Part shown: positions 26,982-35,864 of the stretch, one piece after another | Position numbering within the stretch: the first letter of the stretch is position 1 | How the letters are laid out: each line of letters begins with the position of its first letter | Assembly: GCF_021390645.1 (NCBI RefSeq) | Contig: NZ_JAJEJT010000005.1 | Span: 434,001-498,000, forward strand | DNA length: 64,000 bases | Source of the DNA: Paraburkholderia flagellata | Lineage (GTDB): Bacteria > Pseudomonadota > Gammaproteobacteria > Burkholderiales > Burkholderiaceae | Reading direction: 5' to 3' | The notes under the pieces: model-generated | The model's input: the letters and a program-made list of their open reading frames with translations, nothing else | What the model was told of the DNA's origin: nothing | Database searches by the model: none | Made by a program: the position numbers and the translations under genes

Positions 26982-27689
26982 TTATGACTGACGTCGTTTT
27001 GCAGCTTCGTAACGCGCCTTGTTTTCCTCGTTTGGCGGATAAAGCCCCGGCAAAGATGCGCCCTGCTCCACTTGCTCCATGATCCACCCTTCGAGCCGCT
27101 CCTGTTCCGGTGCAGTGGCGACGATCTCGTCGACAAGCGCAGCAGGGATCACCACCGCGCCGTCTGCATCGACGACGATCAGGTCGTTGGGGAACACCGC
27201 GACGCCGCCGCAGGCAACAGGCTCCTGCCAGTTGGCGAAAGTCAGACCCGCGACCGACGGGGGTGCGGCCGCGCCACGGCTCCAGACGGGCAGTTGAGTC
27301 GCGAGCACGCCACCGACGTCGCGCACGACGCCATCCGTCACGAGCGCCGCAACGCCGCGCTTTTGCATGCGCGCGCAGAGAATGTCGCCGAAGATCCCGG
27401 CGTCCGTCACACCCATCGCGTCCACCACCGCCACGCATCCTTCGGGCATGGCTTCGATGGCAGCACGAGTCGAGCGCGGCGAAGACCAGGATTCCGGCGT
27501 GGCGAGATCTTCCCGGGCAGGTACGAAGCGCAGCGTGAAAGCGCGCCCGACAATCCGCGGCAAGCCTTCCTTGATTGGCCGTGCCCCTCGAATCCACACG
27601 TTGCGCAGGCCCTTTTTCAGCAGCAGCGTGGTCAGCGTCGCCGTCGTGACGCCCGACAAGGTATCGATAATTTCTTGATCAACTGACAT
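26982..27689 (-). CDS. RraA-family protein, class II pyruvate-aldolase-like (HMG/CHA aldolase type)
   Basis: A 235-residue RraA-fold protein. The aldolase signature is present: GDILCARMQKRG followed by DGVVRD (the GD-x4-R and Asp elements that bind substrate and metal in 4-hydroxy-4-methyl-2-oxoglutarate aldolase). Annotation pipelines often call it 'regulator of RNase E activity', but in catabolic clusters it is more likely a metal-dependent lyase or decarboxylase of a 4-hydroxy-2-oxoacid. Downstream of an SDR and upstream of the GarD-like gene, it may cleave the keto-deoxy acid to pyruvate plus an aldehyde. Confidence 0.82.
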   Translation of the reverse strand: MSVDQEIIDTLSGVTTATLTTLLLKKGLRNVWIRGARPIKEGLPRIVGRAFTLRFVPAREDLATPESWSSPRSTRAAIEAMPEGCVAVVDAMGVTDAGIFGDILCARMQKRGVAALVTDGVVRDVGGVLATQLPVWSRGAAAPPSVAGLTFANWQEPVACGGVAVFPNDLIVVDADGAVVIPAALVDEIVATAPEQERLEGWIMEQVEQGASLPGLYPPNEENKARYEAAKRRQS

Positions 27690-27736
27690 GGAAGTCTCTC
27701 ATGCAAAGATTATTGCCAGACGAGGCGCCCGGCAAA

Positions 27737-28522
27737 TCAAATACTCGCGATCAGGCCGCCGTCTACGCGAACGACGCCCCCGGTCATGTACGACGCGCGT
27801 TCGCTCGCAAGGAACGTAACGACGTCTGCGTACTCCTTCGGCTCGCCATATCGCCCGGCAGGAATCGACGATGTGCTCTCAGCCGCAACTGCCTCGACCG
27901 ACCGGCCTTCCCGTTTAGCCTTCGATTCATCGAGGAAACGAATGCGATCGGTCGCCACACGCCCGGGCACGACGACATTCGCGGTAACGCCATCACGTGC
28001 GACCTCTCGCGCCAGCGTCTTCGACCAGCCGACGAGCGACATGCGCAAGGCATTGGACATGCCGAGATTCGGAATCGGGGCAATAACGCCCGATGACGCG
28101 CTAGTGATGACGCGTCCCCACTTGCGCTCGCGCATTCCCGGAAGCACTCTGTCCGTGATCGCAATCACCGAGAGCACCATCAAGCCAAAGTATTTTTGCC
28201 AGGCGTCGGCAGGTTGCCCCGACGCTGTCGTCGGCGGAGGGCCACCCGTATTGTTGACAAGTACATCGACGCCTCCGAAGTGGGCTTCAATCGAGGTGAC
28301 GTGCTTCTCGATTGCCGCCAGGTCGCCGAGATCCCATTGCAGTGACAACGCACGCGCACCGGCTTCTTCAACGCGCTGTGCCGAGCGCTGCAACGCGGCC
28401 TCGTCAACGTCCGCGAGAACGATGTTCGCCCCTTCACGCGCGAGCGATACCGCAATCGCTTGTCCCAAACCACCGCCTGCGCCCATCACCAGCGCGGTCT
28501 TGTTACGCAAACCCAGATCCAT
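27737..28522 (-). CDS. Short-chain dehydrogenase/reductase family protein lacking the canonical Tyr-Lys pair
   Basis: A 261-residue Rossmann protein with an intact cofactor motif (MGAGGGLG at residues 13-20) and the structural NNTG. The active-site serine is present (SASSG, 141-145). Where YxxxK is expected, the sequence reads Ser156-Asn-Ala-Leu-Arg160, so the catalytic tyrosine and lysine are missing. The C-terminal MTGGVVRVDGG is normal. A subset of FabG-like SDRs shares this NALR pattern, so it is a real subfamily rather than decay, but its chemistry is unclear. It lies between the aldarate permease and RraA genes. Confidence 0.85.
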   Translation of the reverse strand: MDLGLRNKTALVMGAGGGLGQAIAVSLAREGANIVLADVDEAALQRSAQRVEEAGARALSLQWDLGDLAAIEKHVTSIEAHFGGVDVLVNNTGGPPPTTASGQPADAWQKYFGLMVLSVIAITDRVLPGMRERKWGRVITSASSGVIAPIPNLGMSNALRMSLVGWSKTLAREVARDGVTANVVVPGRVATDRIRFLDESKAKREGRSVEAVAAESTSSIPAGRYGEPKEYADVVTFLASERASYMTGGVVRVDGGLIASI

Positions 28523-28600
28523 CCTTCTCTCCCGGCCAGACAGCCATTTCAGTGTTGATCAGATGCACGGCTCACCCGCCGTCGCTTCGTTCCTTTGTCG

Positions 28601-29887
28601 TTACATCGTTGCGCCCGAGGCCGCCGGGCGCACGCCGGTGCGGCTACGCACCACGAACGTCATGGCGAGCACGCCGATCAGATCGATCGTCGCGCCCAGT
28701 GCGAATCCGGTGCTATAACCGCCAAAATATTCGACCGCGAGGCCCGTGACCGTCGGACCGACGATTCCCGAGATATTCGCCATCAGATGCACGAAGCCAC
28801 TGACGCCGCCGAGATGCCGGCTCGGAACAAGCTCGTGGACCACAGCCCACACCGCCTGTGACGAAGCCGTAAGAAACAGCACCGCGGCCGCGACCAGTGC
28901 AACGGCGGGCGCCGTGGAGCTGACGAAGCTCACCGCCAGCATCGCGAGGCCGGAGAGCGCGAGCGGCAAAACCGCTGCGATCTTTCGCGCGAGCAACTTG
29001 TTGTCCATTCGCCGGAACAGCACGTCGGCCGCGAGCCCGCCACCGAAATAGCCGATCGCGCCACACGCCCAGGGAATCGCCGTCATCAGGCTCATCTGCG
29101 TCAGGTCGAGATGCAGCGCGTTCGTGAAGTAGCTCGGCAGCCAGGATATGAAGATGAAGAGCGTGTAGTTCACTGCGAAGAGACCAACGCCTAGTGCGAG
29201 CGTGCTCGGCCGAACCAGGTAGGCACGCAGCGGCAAGCCGTCGTCGCCCTCTTCGGCGGGATGAGCCGCGTTGCGGCTGCGCTCGATGAGTTCGCGCTCG
29301 TGCACGTCCACACGCCGGTTCTGCGCAGGTGTGTCGGTCACGAACAACCGCCAGACCGCGATCCACAGCAATCCCAGCAGCGCGACAATCACGAACGACA
29401 CGCGCCAGCCGAAGGCGACGGCCACGAGCCCGACCAGCGGCCCCGCCACCGCATTGCCGAAGGTTTGCCCGGAGAACGTAAAACCGATCATGGTTGCGGT
29501 CTCTTCTCGCGGAAACCAGTTCGTGATCGCGCGGTTCGTGGTCGAATTCATCGGGCCCTCGCCAAACCCGAAGAGCGCTCGCAGGATGAACAGGGAGACG
29601 AAACCCGTCGCCGCCACGGTCATGCCGCATAGCACCGACCACGCCCCCATCGCCCACGAAAACACGCGTGTCGGTCCAAACCTGTCCGCGAGATGGCCGC
29701 CGACGAACGAAAAAATCGAGTAGCCGAAGAAAAAGCTGCTGAAAATCACGCCAAGCTGCGACGGCGACAGGCTCAGGTCTTTGCTGATGATCGGCGCGAC
29801 CACGCCCAGCGCCGCCCGGTCCATGTAGTTGATCATGCCCGCGGCGAACAGCAGTCCGGCCACGGTATATCGATACCTGCCACGCAT
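28601..29887 (-). CDS. MFS hexuronate/aldarate transporter (GudP/GarP/ExuT-like ACS family)
   Basis: 428 residues with twelve helices and ACS motifs close to glucarate/galactarate and hexuronate permeases (GMINYMDRAALGVVAP in helix 1, RALFGFGEGPMNSTTNRAIT, then NWFPREE). The ATG at 29887 is preferred over 29899 because GGAG lies six bases before it. It is embedded in the minus-strand aldarate operon, so uptake of the hexarate or hexuronate degraded by the neighbours is the natural role. Confidence 0.87.
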   Translation of the reverse strand: MRGRYRYTVAGLLFAAGMINYMDRAALGVVAPIISKDLSLSPSQLGVIFSSFFFGYSIFSFVGGHLADRFGPTRVFSWAMGAWSVLCGMTVAATGFVSLFILRALFGFGEGPMNSTTNRAITNWFPREETATMIGFTFSGQTFGNAVAGPLVGLVAVAFGWRVSFVIVALLGLLWIAVWRLFVTDTPAQNRRVDVHERELIERSRNAAHPAEEGDDGLPLRAYLVRPSTLALGVGLFAVNYTLFIFISWLPSYFTNALHLDLTQMSLMTAIPWACGAIGYFGGGLAADVLFRRMDNKLLARKIAAVLPLALSGLAMLAVSFVSSTAPAVALVAAAVLFLTASSQAVWAVVHELVPSRHLGGVSGFVHLMANISGIVGPTVTGLAVEYFGGYSTGFALGATIDLIGVLAMTFVVRSRTGVRPAASGATM

Positions 29888-30010
29888 CTGTGTCTCCATT
29901 TAATTCGGTTTACTAATTACTTTGCAAACGCCTGTATATTCGATTTCAGTTCGATTGCACCAGCAACGCTTCAGACTGAGGTCGTGAGCATGGCCACGAC
30001 GCAGCACCCA

Positions 30011-31012
30011 TCACACGCAAACACCTCGCGCGCGCCGAAATTCCATAACCTGCGGATTGACGATCGTCGACACGGTGCGCCCCTCCAGCGCCGCGATCAG
30101 GTTCTCCGCGGCGCGCCGCGCCATGGCTTCGCGCGTGGCCCGGGTCGCGGAGCCGATATGAGGGAGCGCAACGACGTTCGGCAGTGAATAGAGCGGCGAA
30201 TCTGCCGGCAGTGGCTCGCGCTCAAACACGTCAAGCCCGGCGCCGCGTATTTGCCCCGACTCCAGCGCAGCGATGAGCGCGGTCTCGTCGACGACCGGAC
30301 CTCGCGATGCATTGATCAGGATCGCGTCGCGCTTCATCAGTCCGAGTTCGCGCGCGCCGATCAGATGATGGGTTTCGCTCGACAGCGGCACCATCGCGCA
30401 AACGAAGTCGGATTCCGCCAGCAGCGTGTCGAGTTCGCAGCGTTGCGCTGCCCAGGCCGACTCCGCATGCGGGTTAGGCTGCCGCTTCGTGTAGAGAATA
30501 CGCATGCCAAAACCCTGGGCGGCCCGCCGGGCCACAGCCTCGCCGATACGGCCGAGCCCCACGATGCCGAGCGTGCGTCCATGCACGTCCATGCCAAAGT
30601 AGTGCTCGCTCACACTGCCGCGCCACTCGCCTGCGCGTGCCCAGTTCGCGAGTTCGACCACGCGGCGCGCGCTCGAAAGCAGCAACGCAAACACGAGATC
30701 GGCCGTGGTTTCCGTCACCTCGTCAGGTGTGTTCGTGAGCACGACGCCCCGGCGCGTGAGCGCTTCGACGTCGAAGGCGTCGTAGCCCGCGGAAATTGTC
30801 GAGGCTACTTCCAGTTCAGGCGCCGCGTCCAGCAGCTCGGCGGTGATTTTCAGGGTGTTGCCCATGATGCCGTGCGCCGAGCCCAGCGCTTGAACAAACT
30901 GCGGTCGATTCGCTTCGTTCACCTCATCGAATGCGGTCACGTCGAAGCGCGCTCGCAAACTTTCGAGTACGTCCGCGGGCACCGGCCGATACAGCACAAC
31001 ACGCTTTCTCAT
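30011..31012 (-). CDS. D-isomer-specific 2-hydroxyacid dehydrogenase (GhrB/2-ketogluconate-reductase-like)
   Basis: 333 residues with a NAD(P)-binding motif GIVGLGRIGEAVARRA and the Arg/Glu/His active site (NASRGPVVDETAL, GLDVFEREPL, LPHIGSATRATRE). Such enzymes reduce glyoxylate, hydroxypyruvate or 2-keto-sugar acids with NAD(P)H. It is the first gene of the minus-strand aldarate run and is divergent from the IlvD-type dehydratase; the shared 119-bp gap contains a perfect small inverted repeat. Confidence 0.88.
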   Translation of the reverse strand: MRKRVVLYRPVPADVLESLRARFDVTAFDEVNEANRPQFVQALGSAHGIMGNTLKITAELLDAAPELEVASTISAGYDAFDVEALTRRGVVLTNTPDEVTETTADLVFALLLSSARRVVELANWARAGEWRGSVSEHYFGMDVHGRTLGIVGLGRIGEAVARRAAQGFGMRILYTKRQPNPHAESAWAAQRCELDTLLAESDFVCAMVPLSSETHHLIGARELGLMKRDAILINASRGPVVDETALIAALESGQIRGAGLDVFEREPLPADSPLYSLPNVVALPHIGSATRATREAMARRAAENLIAALEGRTVSTIVNPQVMEFRRARGVCV

Positions 31013-31103
31013 GATGAATCAATCCCTCTCAAACTGGCTCCGGCGCCATGCGCCGACAGGTGACTTGCAGCCCAATATAAAAGTAGATAAGATGGGCGTC
31101 AAG

Positions 31104-31117
31104 GATTATTGATAATC
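31104..31117. promoter_or_regulatory. Inverted repeat GATTAT-N2-ATAATC in the divergent promoter
   Basis: A perfect 6+6 bp inverted repeat 15 bp before the IlvD-type start, in the gap shared with the 2-hydroxyacid dehydrogenase gene. A GntR-family regulator is encoded just downstream, so this is a reasonable operator candidate; placement so near the start codon would suit repression. Confidence 0.45.
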
Positions 31118-31131
31118 TCATCGATGACATT

Positions 31132-32871
31132 ATGGACAAGAAATCAGAGCAATCAGGACTGAAGAAAGGGCTCACCAACTACGGTGACGAAGGCTTTTCG
31201 CTGTTCTTGCGCAAGGCCTTCATCAAAGGGGCGGGCTACACCGACGACGCGCTGTCGCGGCCTATCGTCGGCATCGCGAACACAGGCAGCGGCTATAACC
31301 CGTGCCACGGCAACGCACCGCAACTGATCGAGGCGGTCAAACGCGGCGTGATGCTCGCGGGCGGCCTGCCCATCGAGTTTCCGACGATCTCGATCGCGGA
31401 GAGCTTCTCCCACCCGACGAGCATGTATCTGCGCAATCTGATGTCGATGGACACCGAAGAGATGATCCGCGCGCAGCCAATGGACGCGGTCGTGCTGATC
31501 GGCGGCTGCGACAAGACGGTGCCGGCGCAACTGATGGGCGCAGCGGCGGCCGGTGTGCCGGCGATCCAGCTCGTCACGGGCGCGATGCTCACTGGCTCTC
31601 ACCGCGGCGAACGCGTGGGCGCCTGCACCGATTGCCGCCGGTTCTGGGCGAGATTCCGCGGCGAGGAAATCGAGGCGCACGAAATCGACGAAGTGAACAA
31701 CCAGCTCGTCCCGACGGTCGGCACCTGCTCGGTCATGGGCACAGCGAGCACGATGGCCTGCATTGCCGAGGCGCTTGGCATCATGCTGCCGGGCGGCGCG
31801 AGCGCCCCCGCCGTCACGGCGGACCGCATCCGCATCGCGGAGCGCACCGGCGCGACAGCGGTCGCCATGATCGGGCAGCAGCTCACACCCGAGCGCATCC
31901 TCACGCCAGACGCGTTCGAAAACGCGCTGCGCGTGCTGCTCGCAATCGGCGGGTCGACCAACGGCATCATCCATCTCACGGCGATTGCCGGGCGGCTAGG
32001 CGTGCAGATCGATCTCGGCGAAGTCGACCGCATGGCCCGCGAAACGCCGGTGCTCGTCGATCTGAAGCCATCGGGCAAGCACTACATGGAAGACCTGCAC
32101 AAGGCCGGTGGTCTCACTACGGTGCTGCGCGAACTCAGGCCGCTCCTGCATCTGGACACCCTGACGGTCACCGGCAGAACGCTTGGCGAAGAACTCGATG
32201 CGGCGCCTGCAAGCTTCGCCCAGGAGGTGGTGCGCTCATTCGACAAGCCGATTTATCCGCAAGGCGGCGTTGCCGTGCTGCACGGCAACCTGGCGCCGGG
32301 CGGCGCGATCATCAAGCAGTCGGCGGCCAATCCCGTGTTGATGGAGCACGAGGCGCGCGCCGTGGTATTCGAGAACGCGGAGGACCTCGCCCGGCGCATC
32401 GACGATCCCGAACTCGATGTCGAGGCCGACGACGTGCTCGTGCTCAAGGGAATCGGCCCGATTGGCGCGCCGGGCATGCCGGAAGCGGGCTACATTCCGA
32501 TCCCGAAGAAGCTGGCGAAGCTCGGCGTCAAGGACATGGTGCGCGTGTCGGACGGCCGCATGAGCGGCACGGCGGCAGGCACGATCGTGCTGCACGTGAC
32601 GCCCGAGTCCGCGATCGGCGGCCCGCTTGCACTCGTACAGAACGGCGACCGGATTCGCCTGAGCGTCGCGAATCGCTCGATCGATGTGCTCGTGAGCGAG
32701 GAGGAACTCGCGCGGCGCGCGCAGAAACTGGCGCCCCGCACGCAGGATCCGGCGGCGCGCGGCTACCGCAAACTGTTCCTCACCTCGATTACGCAAGCGG
32801 ACCAGGGCTGCGACTTCGACTTCCTCGCGGCCGCGGAAATGACAGCGAAAGTGCCGAAGCCACGAGGTTGA
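31132..32871 (+). CDS. IlvD/Edd-family sugar acid dehydratase (L-arabonate/D-xylonate/aldonate type)
   Basis: 579 residues with the [2Fe-2S] cysteines at 58 (NPCHGN), 126 (GGCDKT) and 199 (VGTCSV). Lys128 corresponds to the carbamylated magnesium-ligand lysine known from L-arabinonate dehydratase, and the SDGRMSG segment holds the catalytic serine. Spacing agrees with sugar-acid rather than branched-chain dihydroxyacid dehydratases. It converts an aldonate to a 2-keto-3-deoxy acid. It is followed by a GntR regulator, uronate dehydrogenase and lactonase genes on the same strand, so an aldonate or hexarate intermediate is likely. Confidence 0.88.
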   Translation: MDKKSEQSGLKKGLTNYGDEGFSLFLRKAFIKGAGYTDDALSRPIVGIANTGSGYNPCHGNAPQLIEAVKRGVMLAGGLPIEFPTISIAESFSHPTSMYLRNLMSMDTEEMIRAQPMDAVVLIGGCDKTVPAQLMGAAAAGVPAIQLVTGAMLTGSHRGERVGACTDCRRFWARFRGEEIEAHEIDEVNNQLVPTVGTCSVMGTASTMACIAEALGIMLPGGASAPAVTADRIRIAERTGATAVAMIGQQLTPERILTPDAFENALRVLLAIGGSTNGIIHLTAIAGRLGVQIDLGEVDRMARETPVLVDLKPSGKHYMEDLHKAGGLTTVLRELRPLLHLDTLTVTGRTLGEELDAAPASFAQEVVRSFDKPIYPQGGVAVLHGNLAPGGAIIKQSAANPVLMEHEARAVVFENAEDLARRIDDPELDVEADDVLVLKGIGPIGAPGMPEAGYIPIPKKLAKLGVKDMVRVSDGRMSGTAAGTIVLHVTPESAIGGPLALVQNGDRIRLSVANRSIDVLVSEEELARRAQKLAPRTQDPAARGYRKLFLTSITQADQGCDFDFLAAAEMTAKVPKPRG

Positions 32872-33013
32872 AGACGTAATGCGACTCCACCATCGATTGC
32901 GCGGTGCGGCGCGCACCGTTGGCGCGCTGCGAGCGAGAATCCGTGGGCAGAATTGCCGATATACTGCTCGCCTCCTGCGAGTTCACCCGGGTTTCGTAAC
33001 CGAATCTGCTGAC

Positions 33014-33751
33014 ATGAAAAGCATCTCTACTCCCCAGAAAACCCGTGCGCAAACGCAGCCTGCCGTGCGCGACCGCGATATCGACATGAACGTTGCGCGC
33101 GTCTCCGACACGCTCGAAGAGGAGATCGTGCTTGGCGTGCTGCATCCGCGCGAACGGCTCGTGGAAGACGAACTGTGCGAGCGCTTCGCGCTCAAGCGCC
33201 ACGTAGCGCGCCTCGTGCTCGCCGAGCTCGAGCAGCGCGGTCTCATCGAACGCCGCAAGAACGTGGGCGCGCTCGTGAAGTCGTACTCGCCGCGCGAAGT
33301 GATGGAGCTGTATTCGGTTCGCGAAATACTCGAGACGAATGCGGCGCAACGCATCGCGCTGCCAGTCGCGCCTGAGCAACTGGCCGAGCTTGTCGAAATC
33401 CAGAAGGCGCACGATACGGCCGCGCAAGCCGGCAACCTCCGCGACGTGTTCCGCGCGAATATGGATTTTCACCACGCACTGTTTGCGCTTTCCGACAATC
33501 AGGCGCTGACCGAGGCGATTCGCGAGTACGAGCGGCGCACGCATCCCATTCGTTCGGCGTCGCTGCTATTTCCGCACTACCTCGAAAAGGCGCGTACCGA
33601 GCACCACGCGATGCTCGAAGCGCTCGCAGGCGAGGACCAGCTCAAACTAGTCGAGCTGTGCCGTGAGCATCTGGTCCCCGCGCGCGACGCTTACCTCGAG
33701 GCCTATCACCGCCGCAACGCCGCAACCGTCGGCGCGAAAGAGAAGCAATAG
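33014..33751 (+). CDS. GntR-family regulator, FadR/FCD subfamily
   Basis: 245 residues from the ATG at 33014. It has an N-terminal wHTH (LEEEIVLGVLHPRERLVEDE, then LCERFALKRHVARLVLAELEQRG) and a C-terminal all-helical FCD effector domain with metal-binding residues (ANMDFHHALF, EHHAMLEAL, CREHL). FCD regulators in uronate loci respond to hexuronates or aldarates. Its likely targets are the divergent promoter at 31013-31131 and possibly the uronate dehydrogenase gene downstream. Confidence 0.9.
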   Translation: MKSISTPQKTRAQTQPAVRDRDIDMNVARVSDTLEEEIVLGVLHPRERLVEDELCERFALKRHVARLVLAELEQRGLIERRKNVGALVKSYSPREVMELYSVREILETNAAQRIALPVAPEQLAELVEIQKAHDTAAQAGNLRDVFRANMDFHHALFALSDNQALTEAIREYERRTHPIRSASLLFPHYLEKARTEHHAMLEALAGEDQLKLVELCREHLVPARDAYLEAYHRRNAATVGAKEKQ

Positions 33752-33834
33752 GGCTCGCGGCAACCGATCTTCAAGTTTGCGTTGCGCTGTTGAGAAACGG
33801 ATCGCAGCAACGTCATTGAGTCAGGAGAATTGAT

Positions 33835-34644
33835 ATGAAGCGAGTGTTGATTACCGGATCGGCCGGGCACATCGGCCGCGTGTTGCGAGAGGGACTGAAG
33901 AGCCGCTACCCGCTCATCAGGCTTGCCGACATCGCGGCACAAGCGCCCGCGCAAGCCGGCGAGGAAATCGTGAAGGTTGACATTACCGACCCGGCTCAGC
34001 TCGCGCATGCGATGGAAGGCATCGACTGTGTCGTTCACCTCGCCGGTATCGCCGATGAAGACACGTGGGAGCGTATCCACCGGATGAACATCGAAGGCTG
34101 CTACAACGTCTTCGAAGCGGCCCGCGTTGCCGGCGTGAAGCGCGTCATCTTTGCAAGCTCGAATCACGCAGTGGGGTTTCACCGCCGCGACCGCATGATC
34201 GACGATCAGGTCACACCCCGGCCCGACAGCCGGTACGGCGTCTCGAAGGTTTTCGGCGAGGCGGTCGGGCGACTCTATGCCGACAAGTACGGGCTTTCGG
34301 TCGCCTGCCTGCGTATTGGGTCATTCCGCCCAGACGACAAACCCACCGCGCCGCGCCACCTCTACACCTGGATCAGTCATCGCGACACGGTCCAGCTTGT
34401 GCAGCGCGCAATCGACCACCCGGACTATCACTTCGTTGTCGCCTACGGTGTCTCCAACAATGCGCGCAATCGTTGGGACAACTCGAACGCGCGCCTGCTT
34501 GGCTACCGGCCTCAGGACGATGCAGAGCGCTATGCAAGCGAGATCGTCTCGACAGGCGCGCAGGAAGATGAGCGCGAAGCGCTCTTCCATGGCGGCTTCG
34601 GCTGTCTCGTGGAATTCGCCGGCACGGTAGAAGAGATCGACTGA
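33835..34644 (+). CDS. udh: NAD-dependent uronate dehydrogenase
   Basis: A 269-residue extended-SDR protein. It has a cofactor motif ITGSAGHIGRVL, the uronate-dehydrogenase-typical segment FASSNHAVGFHRRDRMID, catalytic Tyr-x3-Lys (RYGVSKVFGE), and the substrate-binding stretch LRIGSFRPDDKPT. The enzyme oxidises D-glucuronate or D-galacturonate to the aldaro-lactone, the first step of the oxidative hexuronate pathway. AGGAG precedes the ATG. The next gene encodes a beta-propeller lactonase, which would open the lactone product. Confidence 0.92.
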   Translation: MKRVLITGSAGHIGRVLREGLKSRYPLIRLADIAAQAPAQAGEEIVKVDITDPAQLAHAMEGIDCVVHLAGIADEDTWERIHRMNIEGCYNVFEAARVAGVKRVIFASSNHAVGFHRRDRMIDDQVTPRPDSRYGVSKVFGEAVGRLYADKYGLSVACLRIGSFRPDDKPTAPRHLYTWISHRDTVQLVQRAIDHPDYHFVVAYGVSNNARNRWDNSNARLLGYRPQDDAERYASEIVSTGAQEDEREALFHGGFGCLVEFAGTVEEID

Positions 34645-34722
34645 TAGCGGGCGAATGGATTCGCGCTATCTGCTGTTATCGGGTGGTTGCCGGCGGCCAC
34701 TCATACATAGAGCGTCAAGGAC

Positions 34723-35799
34723 ATGCTGGAAAACTGCATCGCACTAGTCTCGAACTCCGAAGACGCCGACATTTCGACCTATGGGTTCGGCGCTTCAGCA
34801 CCCACCTTGCGCGCGGGCGAACGGCATCGGGTCGGCGCGCACGTCATGCCGCTCGCGATCAGCGCCGACCGGCAAACCGTTTTCGCGGCCACGCGCGGCG
34901 CCGCGCCATCGCTCGTGAAATGCACGCTCGACACGCTCGCCGGCCGTCTTACGACGGACTATCGGGTTGCAATCGATGCGAGTCTCGTTGCGCTCGCGGT
35001 CGATCGCACAGGCCGCTTCCTGTTCGGCGCGGCATACGGCAGCCATGAAGTCGTTGTGTATAGCGTCGCACGCCTCGATCGCGGCGATCCAAAGCCAGTG
35101 CAAACGCTGCGCGGCGTGCGCAATGCACACTCGGTGGTCGTGACGGACGATAATCGCTTCGCCTATGTCACGTCGCTGGCAAACGACGAAATCCTGTGCT
35201 GTTCGATCAACGAGAACACGGCACAACCGCTTGGCATGATCGAGACGGTAACGCTCGACCGAGGCTTCGGCCCGCGTCATATGCGTCTTTCGCCGGACGG
35301 TAATTGGCTCTACGTCCTGAGCGAATTTCGTGCGACCGTCGCCGTGTTTCGACGCGTTGGCGATAGCGGAAAGCTGATGCTTCACAGTGTATCTGCGCGA
35401 CCCCATGCACTTGCGCACATGTTCGATGGCTTTGTGCGCCCGCCAGCTACCGATCCCCAACCCGATCCCGCGGCTCTCACGTCGCTGATCTGGGCCGCCG
35501 ACATTCACGTACGCCCCGACGGACAATTCGTCTACATTTCGGAGCGCACGACTAACCGAATTTTCGCTTTGCATGTCACGCCCAACGGAGCACTCGAGCA
35601 AGCTGGCGCCTTCGAAACGGAGGCACAACCTCGTGGTTTCTCCATCGACCCTTCCGGCCGCTTTCTTCTTGTATGCGGAGAAAGATCCACGCAAGTCTCT
35701 CTTTACGGGATCGATGCGAAGTCTGGCGCGCTGACACCGCACTCACGCACTCGCGGAGGCAGCGGCGCGAATTGGGTTGAGATCGTGCGTTGCGACTAG
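34723..35799 (+). CDS. Seven-bladed beta-propeller lactonase (6-phosphogluconolactonase-like family)
   Basis: A 358-residue lactonase-family protein with repeated propeller strands: LALAVDRTGRFLFGAAYGSH, VVTDDNRFAYVTSLANDEIL, RLSPDGNWLYVLSE, HVRPDGQFVYISERTTN, SIDPSGRFLLVCGERS. Members hydrolyse sugar lactones. Lying 78 bp after uronate dehydrogenase, it very probably hydrolyses the galactaro- or glucaro-lactone made by that enzyme, delivering aldarate to the dehydratases nearby. No leader peptide is evident, consistent with a cytoplasmic role. Confidence 0.85.
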   Translation: MLENCIALVSNSEDADISTYGFGASAPTLRAGERHRVGAHVMPLAISADRQTVFAATRGAAPSLVKCTLDTLAGRLTTDYRVAIDASLVALAVDRTGRFLFGAAYGSHEVVVYSVARLDRGDPKPVQTLRGVRNAHSVVVTDDNRFAYVTSLANDEILCCSINENTAQPLGMIETVTLDRGFGPRHMRLSPDGNWLYVLSEFRATVAVFRRVGDSGKLMLHSVSARPHALAHMFDGFVRPPATDPQPDPAALTSLIWAADIHVRPDGQFVYISERTTNRIFALHVTPNGALEQAGAFETEAQPRGFSIDPSGRFLLVCGERSTQVSLYGIDAKSGALTPHSRTRGGSGANWVEIVRCD

Positions 35800-35864
35800 A
35801 ACGCGACACCGCGTACAACCGCTGACAGCGGCAATGAACGCATGCACATAAGGGGCTGAAAGCT

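Noticed and set aside
26982..27689. Regulator of RNase E activity (RraA proper)
   Set aside because: The GD-x4-R and Asp aldolase residues are present and the gene lies in a catabolic operon, so a lyase role is more likely than RNase E inhibition.
31132..32871. Dihydroxy-acid dehydratase of branched-chain amino acid synthesis (ilvD)
   Set aside because: Cysteine spacing and context (uronate dehydrogenase, lactonase, GntR) match sugar-acid dehydratases rather than biosynthetic IlvD.
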